64,000 nucleotides of DNA from Thermoanaerobaculia bacterium (GTDB lineage Bacteria > Acidobacteriota > Thermoanaerobaculia > UBA5066). The DNA is taken from the NCBI GenBank assembly GCA_022071945.1, contig JAJVIN010000001.1, positions 124,001-188,000 of the forward strand. The letters run 5' to 3'. This document shows positions 1-9,082 of this stretch, piece after piece. How positions within the stretch are numbered: position 1 is the first letter of the stretch; the number at the start of each line of letters is the position of its first letter. The translations under genes and the position numbers were made by a program. Under the pieces are notes generated by a model, which was given only the letters and a program-made list of their open reading frames with translations, made no database searches and was not told the DNA's origin.

Positions 1-353
<353 letters not shown>

Positions 354-377
354 GATATCGAGCCTGACACAAACGGT

Positions 378-410
378 GCGCCGTCTCGTCCCACGCGGCC
401 GGGACGGCGC
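378..410 (+). terminator. hairpin after gap
   Basis: The arms GCGCCGT (378-384) and ACGGCGC (404-410) are perfectly complementary, with an inner TCCC/GGG pairing. It sits between gap and the next gene. There is no clean T-run, so it is only a candidate terminator. Confidence 0.4.
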
Positions 411-460
411 TCTCCTTGGCATCCGGGCCGGGCTACCGAATCGAGTGGCGAGAGGCCGTC

Positions 461-2344
461 ATGTTCTACACGGACGAGAAGCTGGCTGAAATCGCCAGGA
501 TGAAGAACGGGACACTTGAGACGACGCCGTACGCCGCCGTCCTGACCGCACTGGCGGTCTCCCAGGCCAATGCCGTGCTCGAAATCCAGCGTTCCAGCGT
601 GGTCCGCAGCGTGGTCTTCGATCTGGGTGTGCCCGTCGACTGCCGCACGAACACCATCTCTGATTCGCTCGGCCAGCTCCTCGTGTCGCGCGGCCGTCTG
701 ACCGACGAAAAGCGAACGGAGCTCTACGAGAGGGCACGGGCCGCCGGGAAGAGATTCGGAGAGATCCTGATCGGAGAGGGCCTCATCGATGCCGAGGAGC
801 TTTCCAAGCTCCTCATGCAGAGCCTGGCCAAGAAACTCCTCGGACCCTTCTCCTTCCTCGAGGGCCAGTTCCGCATCGCGCCAGACCAGCCCGAAGTCGA
901 AACCCCCATGAAGGTCAAGGTCCCCCAGCTCGTGCTGATGGGGATCGCTTCTTATGCCCGCCAGGAGCAGGTCGATGCCGCCGTCGGGTCGCTCGTGGGC
1001 AAGCGTCTGGGGCTCTATCCCCAGCCGTTCTTCGCCCTGGAAGACCTGAAACTGTCCCAGATCCAGATGCGGGTCGTCGAGTGCCTGGAGAAGCGTCAAC
1101 GCCTCGACGAGCTCGTCATTTCCACCGGGATCGACCTCGAGGAGCTCAGCCGCCTCACGTACGCGCTCTGCATCCTGAGGGTCGTGGCCACGGAGGACAA
1201 CCTACCCGCGGCCAAGCGAGTGGCCCCCGTCAGCGGCGCCTCGACGCGAACCGCTCCGATGTCCGCCGCCGCGATCTCTCAGGTGGTTTCGCCCCTGGCC
1301 CCCGCTCCCGTGGTTTCTTTCCAGCCGCCCGCCGCGCCCCAGCCGCCCGTCGCAACGCAGCAGCCCGCGGCACAACCCGTGCCGCCTCCGCAGCGGTCGG
1401 TTCCAACCGTGGAATACGTGGCCGTCCGGCCAGACCCGACCCCATCCCAGAACGTTTCGCGGCCTCCCGCCCCGCCCTCGCCGTCGGCTCCTCCGCCCGT
1501 TCCGCCTTCTCAGCGCATGTACCCGGCCGTCGAGTACGTGGCGGTGCGGCCAGACCCGACCCCGTCGGGCAGCTCCCAGCGCCCCGCCCAGGCTCCGCCC
1601 CCGGCCGTGTCTTCTCCACCGCCGGCGCCCCAGCAGCCAGGCCTGAAGGAACAACTCAGGGAGTCCTTCTTGAAGGCCTACCAGGACTACCTCAAGCAGG
1701 ATTCCCTGGGAGTCCTGGGGCTCGAGGAGGATGCGACTCCGGTCGCCATTCAGAGAGCCTTCATCGAGTTCTCCAGGAAGTTCGGCCCGTGGAACTTCGA
1801 GGATCCCGAGTTGTCGCCGCTTTCGTCCAAGGCCGAGGAGCTTTTCTGCGCCGGCGCCCGTGCCTACGCCGAGGTGTCGGACTTCGAGAAGTTCAAGGCC
1901 ATCGTCAACCGCAGAAGGACTGTCCGGACAGCCGCGATCAAGCCCAACTTCTCAGATCGCCACGTCATCAAGACCGATCTCTTCGACACCGCCGCACAGT
2001 TCCGGAATGCGCGTAACTTGATGGGTCAGCAGAAGTTCAGGGAGGCGATCACCGTCCTGGAGTTCATCTGTGACTGCGAGCCCGAGAATCCGGCGTTCCG
2101 CGCGGAGCTCGCCTGGTGCAGTTTTCTGAATAACCCGGTCGTGGGAAGTCAGCCTCTGAAGGACTTGGTCGAAGTCCTGCGGATGGATCCAGGGTGCGGC
2201 GTCGCCGCCTTTTATGCCGGCGAGATCGCCCGGAGAACCGGACGATTCGACGACGCGGAGCGGTTCCTCCGGCAGGCGGAGCGGCTGCTGCCCAGAGACC
2301 CGCGTCCAGCGGAGTCGCTGCGGCTCCTCCCGAAGCGCCGCTAG
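461..2344 (+). CDS. PATAN/DUF4388-like protein with J-like and TPR C-terminus
   Basis: A protein of about 627 residues of unproven role, probably an adaptor or signalling scaffold. Residues ~1-230 resemble DUF4388 (PATAN), including the typical SDSLGQLLVSRGRLTDE-type helix pair. Residues ~247-393 are a Pro/Ala-rich linker in which the 13-residue segment VEYVAVRPDPTPS occurs twice. Residues ~413-486 resemble a J domain (LGVLGLEEDATPVAIQRAF) but lack a clear HPD tripeptide. The last ~110 residues look like TPR helices. The ATG at 461 is preferred over an in-frame TTG at 416 because GAGAGG lies just upstream. DUF4388 proteins are common in delta-proteobacteria and Acidobacteriota; the partner here is unknown. 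Confidence 0.75.
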   Translation: MFYTDEKLAEIARMKNGTLETTPYAAVLTALAVSQANAVLEIQRSSVVRSVVFDLGVPVDCRTNTISDSLGQLLVSRGRLTDEKRTELYERARAAGKRFGEILIGEGLIDAEELSKLLMQSLAKKLLGPFSFLEGQFRIAPDQPEVETPMKVKVPQLVLMGIASYARQEQVDAAVGSLVGKRLGLYPQPFFALEDLKLSQIQMRVVECLEKRQRLDELVISTGIDLEELSRLTYALCILRVVATEDNLPAAKRVAPVSGASTRTAPMSAAAISQVVSPLAPAPVVSFQPPAAPQPPVATQQPAAQPVPPPQRSVPTVEYVAVRPDPTPSQNVSRPPAPPSPSAPPPVPPSQRMYPAVEYVAVRPDPTPSGSSQRPAQAPPPAVSSPPPAPQQPGLKEQLRESFLKAYQDYLKQDSLGVLGLEEDATPVAIQRAFIEFSRKFGPWNFEDPELSPLSSKAEELFCAGARAYAEVSDFEKFKAIVNRRRTVRTAAIKPNFSDRHVIKTDLFDTAAQFRNARNLMGQQKFREAITVLEFICDCEPENPAFRAELAWCSFLNNPVVGSQPLKDLVEVLRMDPGCGVAAFYAGEIARRTGRFDDAERFLRQAERLLPRDPRPAESLRLLPKRR

Positions 2345-2394
2345 GAGGGGAACTCCCCCGAGGTTCGGACGCACACTCGAACGGCCGGGTGCCT

Positions 2395-2883
2395 TCAGCG
2401 GAGCCGCTCGAAGACCCCGAGGTCGCGGTTCTTCCGGACGTTCTCCCAGTCGAAGAAACGGCCGTTCATGGCGATGTAGACGCCGTGAGGCAGCGCCTGC
2501 ACGAATGAAAGGGCGCTCCCGAGATTGAAGAGGCCGTCCGAGCTCCCGAAGGCGTAGGGGATCATCGCGCCGGTCAAGACGACGGTCTTGTCCTTGATCG
2601 CGGCCCCGAGGACGGCCGCCGTTTCGGACATCGTGTCCGTCCCGTGGGTGATCACGATCTGGGTCTCTGGGGCCCGGACGCAGTGCTGGAGGATCAGCTC
2701 CCGGTCGGCCTCGGTCATGTCGAGGCTGTCGACCATCATCACCGTCCTGACGACCACATCCAGGCGGCACCGGCCCAGCCGGAGCATTTCGTTCACGTGC
2801 GAGTCGCGGAAGTACAACCTTCCGTGAAGTTCGTCGTAAACCTTGTCGAAGGTTCCACCCGTGATGAGAAGTCTGATGGTCAC
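2395..2883 (-). CDS. short asparaginase-fold protein
   Basis: A ~162-residue protein related to the N-terminal domain of type I/II L-asparaginases. It shows the first catalytic-Thr motif TGGTFDKVYDE near the start and THGTDTM further on, both active-site signatures. Canonical asparaginases run ~320-350 residues with a C-terminal dimerisation domain, which is absent here. The GTG at 2883 is chosen because GGGGGAGG sits ~7 bases upstream and homology begins at once; the longer frame upstream has no similarity. Similar asparaginase-domain-only proteins are known, so this need not be a broken gene. Substrate is unknown. Confidence 0.8.
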   Translation of the reverse strand: MTIRLLITGGTFDKVYDELHGRLYFRDSHVNEMLRLGRCRLDVVVRTVMMVDSLDMTEADRELILQHCVRAPETQIVITHGTDTMSETAAVLGAAIKDKTVVLTGAMIPYAFGSSDGLFNLGSALSFVQALPHGVYIAMNGRFFDWENVRKNRDLGVFERLR

Positions 2884-3045
2884 AACGCCCGCCTCCCCCG
2901 ATACGATGACCGAAAGATCCGGTCTCGCCGTGATAATCTCACCCCCGGGGCGCCTGATGAATCCAGCTTTGACAAAAGCGGCGGAGGCGCAACGTTTCGG
3001 CCCGCTTCGTCCGGGCCAAATTTCTTCCCAAGACGGGGATTGATC

Positions 3046-3405
3046 ATGCGACCCGACACCCATCTTCTCGTCGCGAGCCAGACTCGAAGACGAGTCTTGA
3101 CCAGCCTTCTCGCTCTCACCCTCCTTCTGGCAAGCCTTCCCGCCGCCGCGCAACCCCAGGGGACCCTGCGCGGAATCGTCGTGACGGAGGCAGGCTCGCC
3201 CATCGCGGGCGCCACCGTCCGGGCCGGCGACAACGGTCCGGCCGTCATGACGGACGCGAGCGGCCTCTTCAACCTGAAAGTGCCCGCCAAGACCTACGAC
3301 GTCATCGTCTCGAAGAAGGGATTCGCCACCGAGCGTGTCCCCGGGGTCGCCGTCCCGGCTGGCAAGACGGCCGACATCTCGGCGCTCCTGAAACCAGGAA
3401 AGTAG
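3046..3405 (+). CDS. secreted carboxypeptidase-regulatory-like (CnaB-like) domain protein
   Basis: A 119-residue protein with an N-terminal Sec signal peptide (hydrophobic LTSLLALTLLLASLPAAA, cleavage probably after AAA). It is followed by a single beta-sandwich of the carboxypeptidase-regulatory/CnaB type: LRGIVVTEAGSPIAGATV, then DASGLFNLKVP, then YDVIVSKKGF. Such domains occur in surface or periplasmic proteins, often as one module of larger ones; here it stands alone. It is divergent from the asparaginase-like gene, with ~160 bases between starts. No catalytic residues are evident. Confidence 0.75.
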   Translation: MRPDTHLLVASQTRRRVLTSLLALTLLLASLPAAAQPQGTLRGIVVTEAGSPIAGATVRAGDNGPAVMTDASGLFNLKVPAKTYDVIVSKKGFATERVPGVAVPAGKTADISALLKPGK

Positions 3406-3408
3406 CTG

Positions 3409-3468
3409 CCTGACCCGGCGCCTGACCCGGCGCCTGACCCGGCGCCTGGCCCGGCGCCTGACCCGCTT
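3409..3468. repeat. 12-bp tandem repeat
   Basis: Four consecutive copies of CCTGACCCGGCG (3409-3456, the fourth with one A-to-G change), then a partial fifth copy. It fills the gap between two convergent genes. No known element is recognised. Confidence 0.85.
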
Positions 3469-3474
3469 GACCCG

Positions 3475-3867
3475 CTAGAGGCTCCGCGAAAACGCGGCAA
3501 GAGCGTCGACGGTGGTGAAGATCCCGACGGTGCGGCCGTCTTCCACGACCACGGCTGCGTCGAGCTTTTCCTCGGCCATCCGCGAAACGACGTCCCTCAG
3601 CGGCGTTTCCGGCCCCACGACGAACGGGGTGCAGCTCATGACAGTGCCCACCGTCACCCGCCTGGGGTCCACGTCGAGAAGGGAGAGGACGAGACCCACG
3701 TCCCGGTCAGAGATCATCCCCGCGAGTCCTTTCTCGTCGAGGATGGGAATGTGGCGGATCCGCTTCTCGCGCATGGTCTCGGCCGCCAGCGCGATCGAAT
3801 CGGTCGAGTGCATCGTCAATGGACATGGTGTCATGTGGGCCCTGACCGGCGACTCTCTGTCTTCCAT
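3475..3867 (-). CDS. CBS-domain pair protein
   Basis: A 130-residue protein consisting of two CBS motifs. The first covers the segment around TDSIALAAETMREKRIRHIPILD and ends in GMISDRDV. The second covers the segment from VGPETPLRDVVSRMAEEK to IFTTVDAL. Tandem CBS modules bind adenine nucleotides and act as cytosolic energy or ligand sensors. The ATG at 3867 is chosen because AAGGAG lies upstream and the domain starts soon after; an earlier in-frame ATG at 3918 has no visible ribosome-binding site. It is convergent with the CnaB-like gene across the tandem repeat. The target is unknown. Confidence 0.85.
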   Translation of the reverse strand: MEDRESPVRAHMTPCPLTMHSTDSIALAAETMREKRIRHIPILDEKGLAGMISDRDVGLVLSLLDVDPRRVTVGTVMSCTPFVVGPETPLRDVVSRMAEEKLDAAVVVEDGRTVGIFTTVDALAAFSRSL

Positions 3868-4005
3868 TGGCGAAAACCACTCCTTGCTGCCCTCGGGGCC
3901 CTTGGCCGGCCGGGGCATGGTGCCTATTCGCAACACCCAAGTTTAGAACAAGATGGAGCCGGGCGACATCCGGGGCGGCTCCTGAGGTCGGCTAGAATTT
4001 CCTCG

Positions 4006-4863
4006 ATGGCGCGGAGAACCAGCATCCGGGAGCTCTGGTCCCAGAAGGACGAACGGGACCTCGTTCTCTTCAGCGAGCGAGTCCAGAGCGGAAATCTCGC
4101 CGGCTCGCTGCACGCGATCGAGGGCGTCAGCCGGCGCGTGGAACAAGGCGACAACCGGCTCCTCGACTCCTGGGCCGAGAAGGTCCAGCGGGTTCTGCAG
4201 GCGGTTTCCCTGAAGGACTCCGTGGATCAGCAATCCGCCCTCTCGCGGATCCTGGGGATCGAGGCGGGTTTCAGGGGCGACATCGACGACTACTACGCGC
4301 CCCAGAACTCCCTCATTCACCTCGTTCTCACGAGGCGCCGCGGCATGCCGATACTCCTCTCCAGCATCTGGATCGAGGTGGGGCTCCGGGCGGGGCTCCC
4401 GGTCTCGGGCATCGGTTTGCCGGGACACTTCCTCGTTCGCGTGGGCGAGCCGCCCGGTGTCCTCTCCGACCCATTTCACGGGGGGGTCAGCATCAGCGTG
4501 GACGAGTGCAAGCGCCGCGTGAAGGACCTCTCGGGCGGCAAGATCTCCTGGAACAGCTCGTTCCTGTCACCTCAGCCCGTCGACAGGATCCTCGAGCGGG
4601 TTCTCAGAAACCTGGTCTCCTGTTTTCGCCAGTACGGAAACGCGGGCGGAGCGTTCCGGGCCACCGCGTATCTGGCGGCTCTCAGGCCCGACTCTCCCGA
4701 CTACCTCTTGCAAAAGGCCCAGGCGGCGGCTTTTGCCGGCGCCGGCGAGCTGGCCCGGTCGCTTCACGAAGAGCTCTTCGAGCGCTTTCCGGCGAGCGAG
4801 GAAGCAGAAACCGCGCTCGATTCCCTCGACGGAGAGCCGGGACCCGCCTCGCCCCTCAACTGA
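4006..4863 (+). CDS. SirB1/transglutaminase-like family protein
   Basis: A 285-residue protein matching the SirB1 N-terminal family (transglutaminase-like fold plus C-terminal TPR-like helices). Visible hallmarks are YYAPQNSLIHLVL, RRRGMPILLSSIWIEVGLRAGLPVSGIGLPGHFLV and SDPFHGG. These correspond to the region where SirB1-like proteins keep a modified transglutaminase core; the usual nucleophilic Cys position reads Ser/Ile here. The C-terminal third (YLAALRPDSPDYLLQKA onward) resembles TPRs. Biochemical function in this family is not established. Start is the ATG at 4006. Confidence 0.75.
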   Translation: MARRTSIRELWSQKDERDLVLFSERVQSGNLAGSLHAIEGVSRRVEQGDNRLLDSWAEKVQRVLQAVSLKDSVDQQSALSRILGIEAGFRGDIDDYYAPQNSLIHLVLTRRRGMPILLSSIWIEVGLRAGLPVSGIGLPGHFLVRVGEPPGVLSDPFHGGVSISVDECKRRVKDLSGGKISWNSSFLSPQPVDRILERVLRNLVSCFRQYGNAGGAFRATAYLAALRPDSPDYLLQKAQAAAFAGAGELARSLHEELFERFPASEEAETALDSLDGEPGPASPLN

Positions 4864-4884
4864 CTCCCGTCAGCCGGGGCCGCA

Positions 4885-5667
4885 TCACCTTCCGTTCGCG
4901 CTCGTCGCGAGTCTCTTGCGGACGGCTTCGCGGTCGAAAAACGCATCGGGGAGGCTGACCCTTTCGTACTCGAGGTACTCCACCACGGTCTTTCCCGGCT
5001 TGAGGACGTCGACGATCGTCATCTTCGAAATCCCGGGCTTGCCCCCGAAGAGCGCATAGGCGTCGAAGGTGATCTCCTTCGCCTTTCTGCCTGACGAAAG
5101 CAGGAACTCCGTCCTGTGAAACCGTGCCTCTTTCGGGTCCACCCAGAGACGGATGATGGGGAACTGGAGCTTGAGGCCTTCCTTGCTGATCAGCCGGTAG
5201 ACCTCGAGGTCGCCGTCCTTTCTCTCGAAGGTGGACTCGTAGTCTTCCGAAAAGCGGACGCGGGCGGCATCCGAGACACTGAACCCGCCCGCGACGCGGT
5301 GGCTCTTTGGTACCTTGATCGCGTTCTGGGTCTTGGGCAGAAGGAGCCACGCATCCTTGCCCTTCGTCACGAGGGCCTTGCGGTCCTTCTCGGCACCGAG
5401 GAACCAGACGAGTGAGAGGTCCTTCCCCTTGACGTAAACCGCGAACTCGCCCGCCTGGACCGGTTTACCCGGCGTCTCCGCCGTCACGCGCACCTTCAAC
5501 GCGGCCTCGTCCCAGAACGTCCTCACTTGATCCGCCCTGGCGATCAGGTCCCGCCCGGAAGCGGCCTCCTGCGTGCCACTCTGAGACGAGGCACCAGGCG
5601 GTACCCCGGCGAGGGAAGGGGCGAGGAGAGTGGCCAGAAGAGAGAGGGCGGCGATCCGTTCAAACAT
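4885..5667 (-). CDS. outer-membrane lipoprotein-sorting (LolA-like) protein
   Basis: A 260-residue exported protein with a clear signal peptide (ALSLLATLLAPSLAG). The beta-rich body resembles the LolA/LolB-fold family annotated as outer-membrane lipoprotein-sorting protein: VTAETPGKPVQAGEFAVYVKG, then LWVDPKEARFHRTEFLL, then VVEYLEYERVSLPDAFF. It is the last gene of a leftward set and its start overlaps the upstream permease stop by 8 bases. That context suggests a periplasmic carrier working with the adjacent LolD-like ATPase and FtsX-type permease. The cargo is not known, and it is probably distinct from canonical LolA. Confidence 0.75.
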   Translation of the reverse strand: MFERIAALSLLATLLAPSLAGVPPGASSQSGTQEAASGRDLIARADQVRTFWDEAALKVRVTAETPGKPVQAGEFAVYVKGKDLSLVWFLGAEKDRKALVTKGKDAWLLLPKTQNAIKVPKSHRVAGGFSVSDAARVRFSEDYESTFERKDGDLEVYRLISKEGLKLQFPIIRLWVDPKEARFHRTEFLLSSGRKAKEITFDAYALFGGKPGISKMTIVDVLKPGKTVVEYLEYERVSLPDAFFDREAVRKRLATSANGR

Positions 5668-6892
5668 GGGTCAGGGCTCCGACGGGGTCGAGGTTTGCGG
5701 CCCGCCGGGCCGGCCACCAGGACGCCACGAGCAAGGTCGACGTCATCAGCACGAAGCCGATGACGTAGGCCCCGGGAATGAAAAGCACGTAGAGGGTCGT
5801 TCCGTGTGTTCCACCGGGTGGAGGCGGGAGCTCGATCCCCGACACGTTCAGGGCCGACCGCAAGAGAAGCGACAGGACGGCTCCGATCGCCGACCCGATC
5901 GTGCCGAGCAGCAAACCCTCTAGCAGGAAGAGATTCCTCACGGAACTCCGCTCCATGCCGAGGGCGAGCATGACGCCGATCTCCCGGGTCCTCTCGAACA
6001 CGGACATCGTCATCGTGTTCGCGACGGCCAGGATGACGACGATCGCCAGGACGGCCCCCATGAACGAGAAGATCGTCAGGTAGAGAAGCCGGACCTGCCG
6101 GTAGAACGACGCGCTTTCGAACCACGTCTTCACGGCGGCGGGTATTCCGGCTTCCGAAAGACCCTTTGCGAGATCGCTGGCCGCCGCGTCCGTCTCGTCG
6201 GCCGACTTCAAGGTCAGGACCAAAGACGTGCACTTCCCCTCTGCTTTCAGGAGGTGAGCGGCCGCCCCGTACGGCATGATCAGGAGGCGGTCGTCGAGCT
6301 CCTTGATGGGGTACTGCAGGATGGCGACGATGGTCGCGTCCACCGCGTTCAACGTTCCGTCCGCCGTCGTCGTCATCACTGTGACGAGATCTCCGACCTG
6401 TGCGTCGAGCGCCCGGGCGATCCCGGAACCCAGCATCAGCTCGTCCGCCTCGGGATTCTTCATGAACTCGCCCGCGATCACGGTCTCGGCGGCCAGTGAA
6501 GCCTTCTTCTCGAGCTCCGGAATGCTGCCCGTCCCGAGATAGGCCGCGCTCTTTTCCCCTCTGACGACGAGCCCGAAAAACGAGAGGCGCGGCATGACCA
6601 TCGCCACCCTCGGATCCTTCCGGACCACGTCCCCAACACCTTCCCAGTTTTCCAGGAGCAGCTGGGCAGCCTCGTCGTCCGTCTTTCCCGCCGCCTCGCG
6701 ATTGAAGAGACGCAGGTGCCCTCCGAGCCCCTTGATCGTGGCCTCCTTGAGGGCAATAAAGGTCTGGGCGACGAAGCCCGCCGTCATCGTCGTCGCGACG
6801 AATCCGACCACGACGATGGATCCCGTCAAGAGCGTCCGCCTGCCGTGCCGGCCCAGGTTTCGAAAGGCGAGCCGCCACCAGTGAGCGGTCAT
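5660..6892 (-). CDS. MacB/LolC-type ABC transporter permease
   Basis: A 410-residue inner-membrane protein with FtsX/MacB topology. It has one TM segment near the N-terminus (TGSIVVVGFVATTMTAGFV) and a ~220-residue periplasmic MacB_PCD-like domain. Three C-terminal TM helices follow, with the conserved FtsX loop segment FERTREIGVMLALGM. Permeases of this kind do not form a channel; they pull lipoproteins or other substrates from the outer leaflet. The gene overlaps the ATPase gene upstream by 4 bases and the LolA-like gene downstream by 8 bases, indicating a three-gene translationally coupled unit. Confidence 0.85.
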   Translation of the reverse strand: MTAHWWRLAFRNLGRHGRRTLLTGSIVVVGFVATTMTAGFVAQTFIALKEATIKGLGGHLRLFNREAAGKTDDEAAQLLLENWEGVGDVVRKDPRVAMVMPRLSFFGLVVRGEKSAAYLGTGSIPELEKKASLAAETVIAGEFMKNPEADELMLGSGIARALDAQVGDLVTVMTTTADGTLNAVDATIVAILQYPIKELDDRLLIMPYGAAAHLLKAEGKCTSLVLTLKSADETDAAASDLAKGLSEAGIPAAVKTWFESASFYRQVRLLYLTIFSFMGAVLAIVVILAVANTMTMSVFERTREIGVMLALGMERSSVRNLFLLEGLLLGTIGSAIGAVLSLLLRSALNVSGIELPPPPGGTHGTTLYVLFIPGAYVIGFVLMTSTLLVASWWPARRAANLDPVGALTHV

Positions 6893-7581
6893 GAGCTTGC
6901 AACTCTCCGGTCCGAGATGATCTTCCCGTCCCTCAGGTCCACCTGGCGGTGGGCTCTCTCGATGATCCTCGGATCGTGACTGGAAAAGAGGATGGTCACG
7001 CTGGCCAACCTGTGGACCTCCTCGAAGAGGTCGAGAAGTTTCGTGGCCGTATCCGAATCGAGGGAGGCGGTTGGTTCGTCGGCGAGGATGAGGGCAGGCT
7101 CACCCGCCAGGGCCCTCGCGACGGCCACCCTCTGACGCTGGCCCCCCGACAGGGCGTCCGGACGCCTCCCTTCGAGCCCTGCCAGCCCGACGAGCTCGAG
7201 CATCCGCCGGGCCCGGGCCCGGCAGGTCTCCTCCGGCATCTTTCGAAGCCAGAGGGCGAAGGCCACGTTCTCCTCCGCTGAGAGAACGGGAATCAGCTGG
7301 TGTGACTGAAAGATGAAGCCGATCCGCTCCCGTCTCAGCCTCGCGCGCTCCGACTCCGACAGTTGAGCCGTCTCCCTTCCTTCGAAGAGGAGCGTCCCGG
7401 CAGTCGGACGGTCGAGGAGACCGAGAAGGTTCAAGAGAGTGGTCTTGCCGCTTCCGGAAGGGCCTGCGAGAACCGCCAGCTCACCCGGAGCCAGAACGAG
7501 GCTGGCCCCGGAAAGCGCGGGAACCTCCTCATTCCCGAGGCGGTAGGTCCGGCTGAGTTCGCGTGCCTCGAGAAGCCCCAC
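6889..7581 (-). CDS. LolD/MacB-type ABC transporter ATP-binding protein
   Basis: A 230-residue ATPase energising the neighbouring FtsX-type permease. Walker A GPSGSGKTTLLNLL, Q-loop FQSHQLIPVLSAEENV, signature LSGGQRQRVAVARAL and Walker B ILADEPTASLDS with an H-loop (SSHD) are all intact. The start is taken as the GTG at 7581 (VGLLEARELSRTYRLG), where homology begins. The ORF stays open upstream into the znuB region, but that part reads as znuB in another frame. It lies 26 bases after znuB, so it could be co-transcribed with the zinc system. Confidence 0.85.
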   Translation of the reverse strand: MGLLEARELSRTYRLGNEEVPALSGASLVLAPGELAVLAGPSGSGKTTLLNLLGLLDRPTAGTLLFEGRETAQLSESERARLRRERIGFIFQSHQLIPVLSAEENVAFALWLRKMPEETCRARARRMLELVGLAGLEGRRPDALSGGQRQRVAVARALAGEPALILADEPTASLDSDTATKLLDLFEEVHRLASVTILFSSHDPRIIERAHRQVDLRDGKIISDRRVASS

Positions 7582-7607
7582 GCTCGCAAGTATAGGGGAG
7601 CGCTCCG

Positions 7608-8423
7608 TCAGGCGGACCGGGGCCTCAGACGGTCGAAACCGACGGCCAGGACAAACAACAGGGTACCGAGCAAGATGATCGCGGCGCCCGGCGGAATGTT
7701 GAGAAGAACGGAGAAGAGGAGCCCTCCCACGACCATGACGACGGAAAGGACGACGGAGCCCGTGAGCAGCCCGGGCCAGTGAGCGAAAAGAGGCCGCGCG
7801 GCTGCGCCGGGCAGAACCAGAAGCGCCGACACCAGGAGGATTCCCGCGACCTTGAGGGCCACCACGACCGTGAGACCCAGAAGGCTCAAGGCGAGCAGAC
7901 GCATCCGATGGATGTCGACCCCGCAAGCCTGGGCTCCGTCCTCGTCGATCGAGGCGAAGAGCAAGGGGCGGAAATAGAAAACCAGGGCTCCGAGGACCAG
8001 CGCCGCGACCCCTCCCAGGAGAAACACGTCGGCAGCTCCGACCGTCAGGATGTTGCCGAACATCAGGCCGAAAAGGTCCACGTTGCTTCGAATGAAGCCG
8101 AGCGCGACCACACCGGCCGCCATCGCCGCAACGGTGAAGACTCCGACCGCTGCATCCTCCGAGACGGCCTTTCCCAGACGCGAGGAGCGGGAAGTGGCTC
8201 CCGCCACGGCCAGGGCGGCCGCCACCCCTCCGGCGAGGGGAGGCAGCCCGAACAGCACGGCAACTGTCACCCCGCCGAAGGCGGCGTGAGCGATTCCTGA
8301 TGCCACCAGGGCCAGGCGCCTGAGAAGAACGAAGAACGAGAGCGCGCCGCACAGGATGGCGACCAGGATCCCCGCCAGGAGAGCCCTCTGAAAGAAGGGA
8401 TACGAGAAGAACTCGATCAACAC
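7608..8423 (-). CDS. znuB: zinc/manganese-type ABC transporter permease
   Basis: A 271-residue polytopic inner-membrane protein of the ABC-3 family (ZnuB/MntB/TroC), with about 8-9 hydrophobic helices. A conserved loop is recognisable in ALLSLLGLTVVVALKVAGILL preceded by IDEDGAQACGVDIHRMR (split here across two motifs). It forms the channel for metal delivered by the adjacent ZnuA-like binding protein. The GTG start at 8423 overlaps the ATPase stop by 7 bases. Zinc rather than manganese is favoured by the His-rich loop of the binding protein. Confidence 0.85.
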   Translation of the reverse strand: MLIEFFSYPFFQRALLAGILVAILCGALSFFVLLRRLALVASGIAHAAFGGVTVAVLFGLPPLAGGVAAALAVAGATSRSSRLGKAVSEDAAVGVFTVAAMAAGVVALGFIRSNVDLFGLMFGNILTVGAADVFLLGGVAALVLGALVFYFRPLLFASIDEDGAQACGVDIHRMRLLALSLLGLTVVVALKVAGILLVSALLVLPGAAARPLFAHWPGLLTGSVVLSVVMVVGGLLFSVLLNIPPGAAIILLGTLLFVLAVGFDRLRPRSA

Positions 8424-9082
8424 GACTCCTCGAGGGACGCGGAGCCGTCGATGCGGTAGATCACGTCGGCTCCCCCCATGGCGCTGCTGTCGTGAGTGAC
8501 ATAGACAACGGCCTTTCCTCGCTCGACTTCCTCGGCGATGAGACGGCGCAACGTGCGCAGGCCCCCGGCGTCCAGGGCCGTGTCCGGCTCGTCCAGGATC
8601 AGGATCTGCGGGGAGCCGGCGAGCGTCCGGGCTAGAAGCACCCTTTGACGCTGCCCGCCCGAGAGCCTCCCGACCGGCACCGCCGAAAGCGAGGGGTCGA
8701 GCCCCGCCCGGTTCAGGGCTTCTCTCACCTCGGGAAGCGACCTCACTCGGATGGGCCAGCCCGCCCCCGGGAACAGCGAGAGAAAAACGACATCGAGGGC
8801 GGAAACGGGGGCGTCGGGGGCCAGCGTGGAGCGCTGCGGGAGGTAACCGATCCTCGGGCGCGCGATCTCGGTTCCCGACGGATCGAAGAACCGGATCGTG
8901 CCCGAATCGGCGCCCAGGAAGCCCAGGATCACCCGGACGAACGTGGTCTTCCCGCCCCCGTTCGGACCGACGATGGCGGTCCGAAGACCAGCCCGGATCG
9001 CCAGGCTGACGTTTCGAAGGACCGGCCGGTTGGAGAGCGAAACAGAGAGTCCTTCCGCTTCGATCAGGGGCGGGTGACTCAC
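8417..9082 (-). CDS. znuC: zinc-type ABC transporter ATP-binding protein
   Basis: A 221-residue ATPase of the metal-uptake ABC family. Walker A GPNGGGKTTFVRVILG, Q-loop GYLPQRS, signature LSGGQRQRVLLARTLAG, Walker B ILILDEPDTALD and H-loop VTHDSS are all present. GTG start. It overlaps znuA by 4 bases and znuB by 7, so the three are translationally coupled. It would power zinc import at the inner membrane. Confidence 0.88.
   Translation of the reverse strand: MSHPPLIEAEGLSVSLSNRPVLRNVSLAIRAGLRTAIVGPNGGGKTTFVRVILGFLGADSGTIRFFDPSGTEIARPRIGYLPQRSTLAPDAPVSALDVVFLSLFPGAGWPIRVRSLPEVREALNRAGLDPSLSAVPVGRLSGGQRQRVLLARTLAGSPQILILDEPDTALDAGGLRTLRRLIAEEVERGKAVVYVTHDSSAMGGADVIYRIDGSASLEESC

Noticed and set aside
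3409-3468. CRISPR array
   Set aside because: The 12-bp units are contiguous with no spacers and no cas genes are near.
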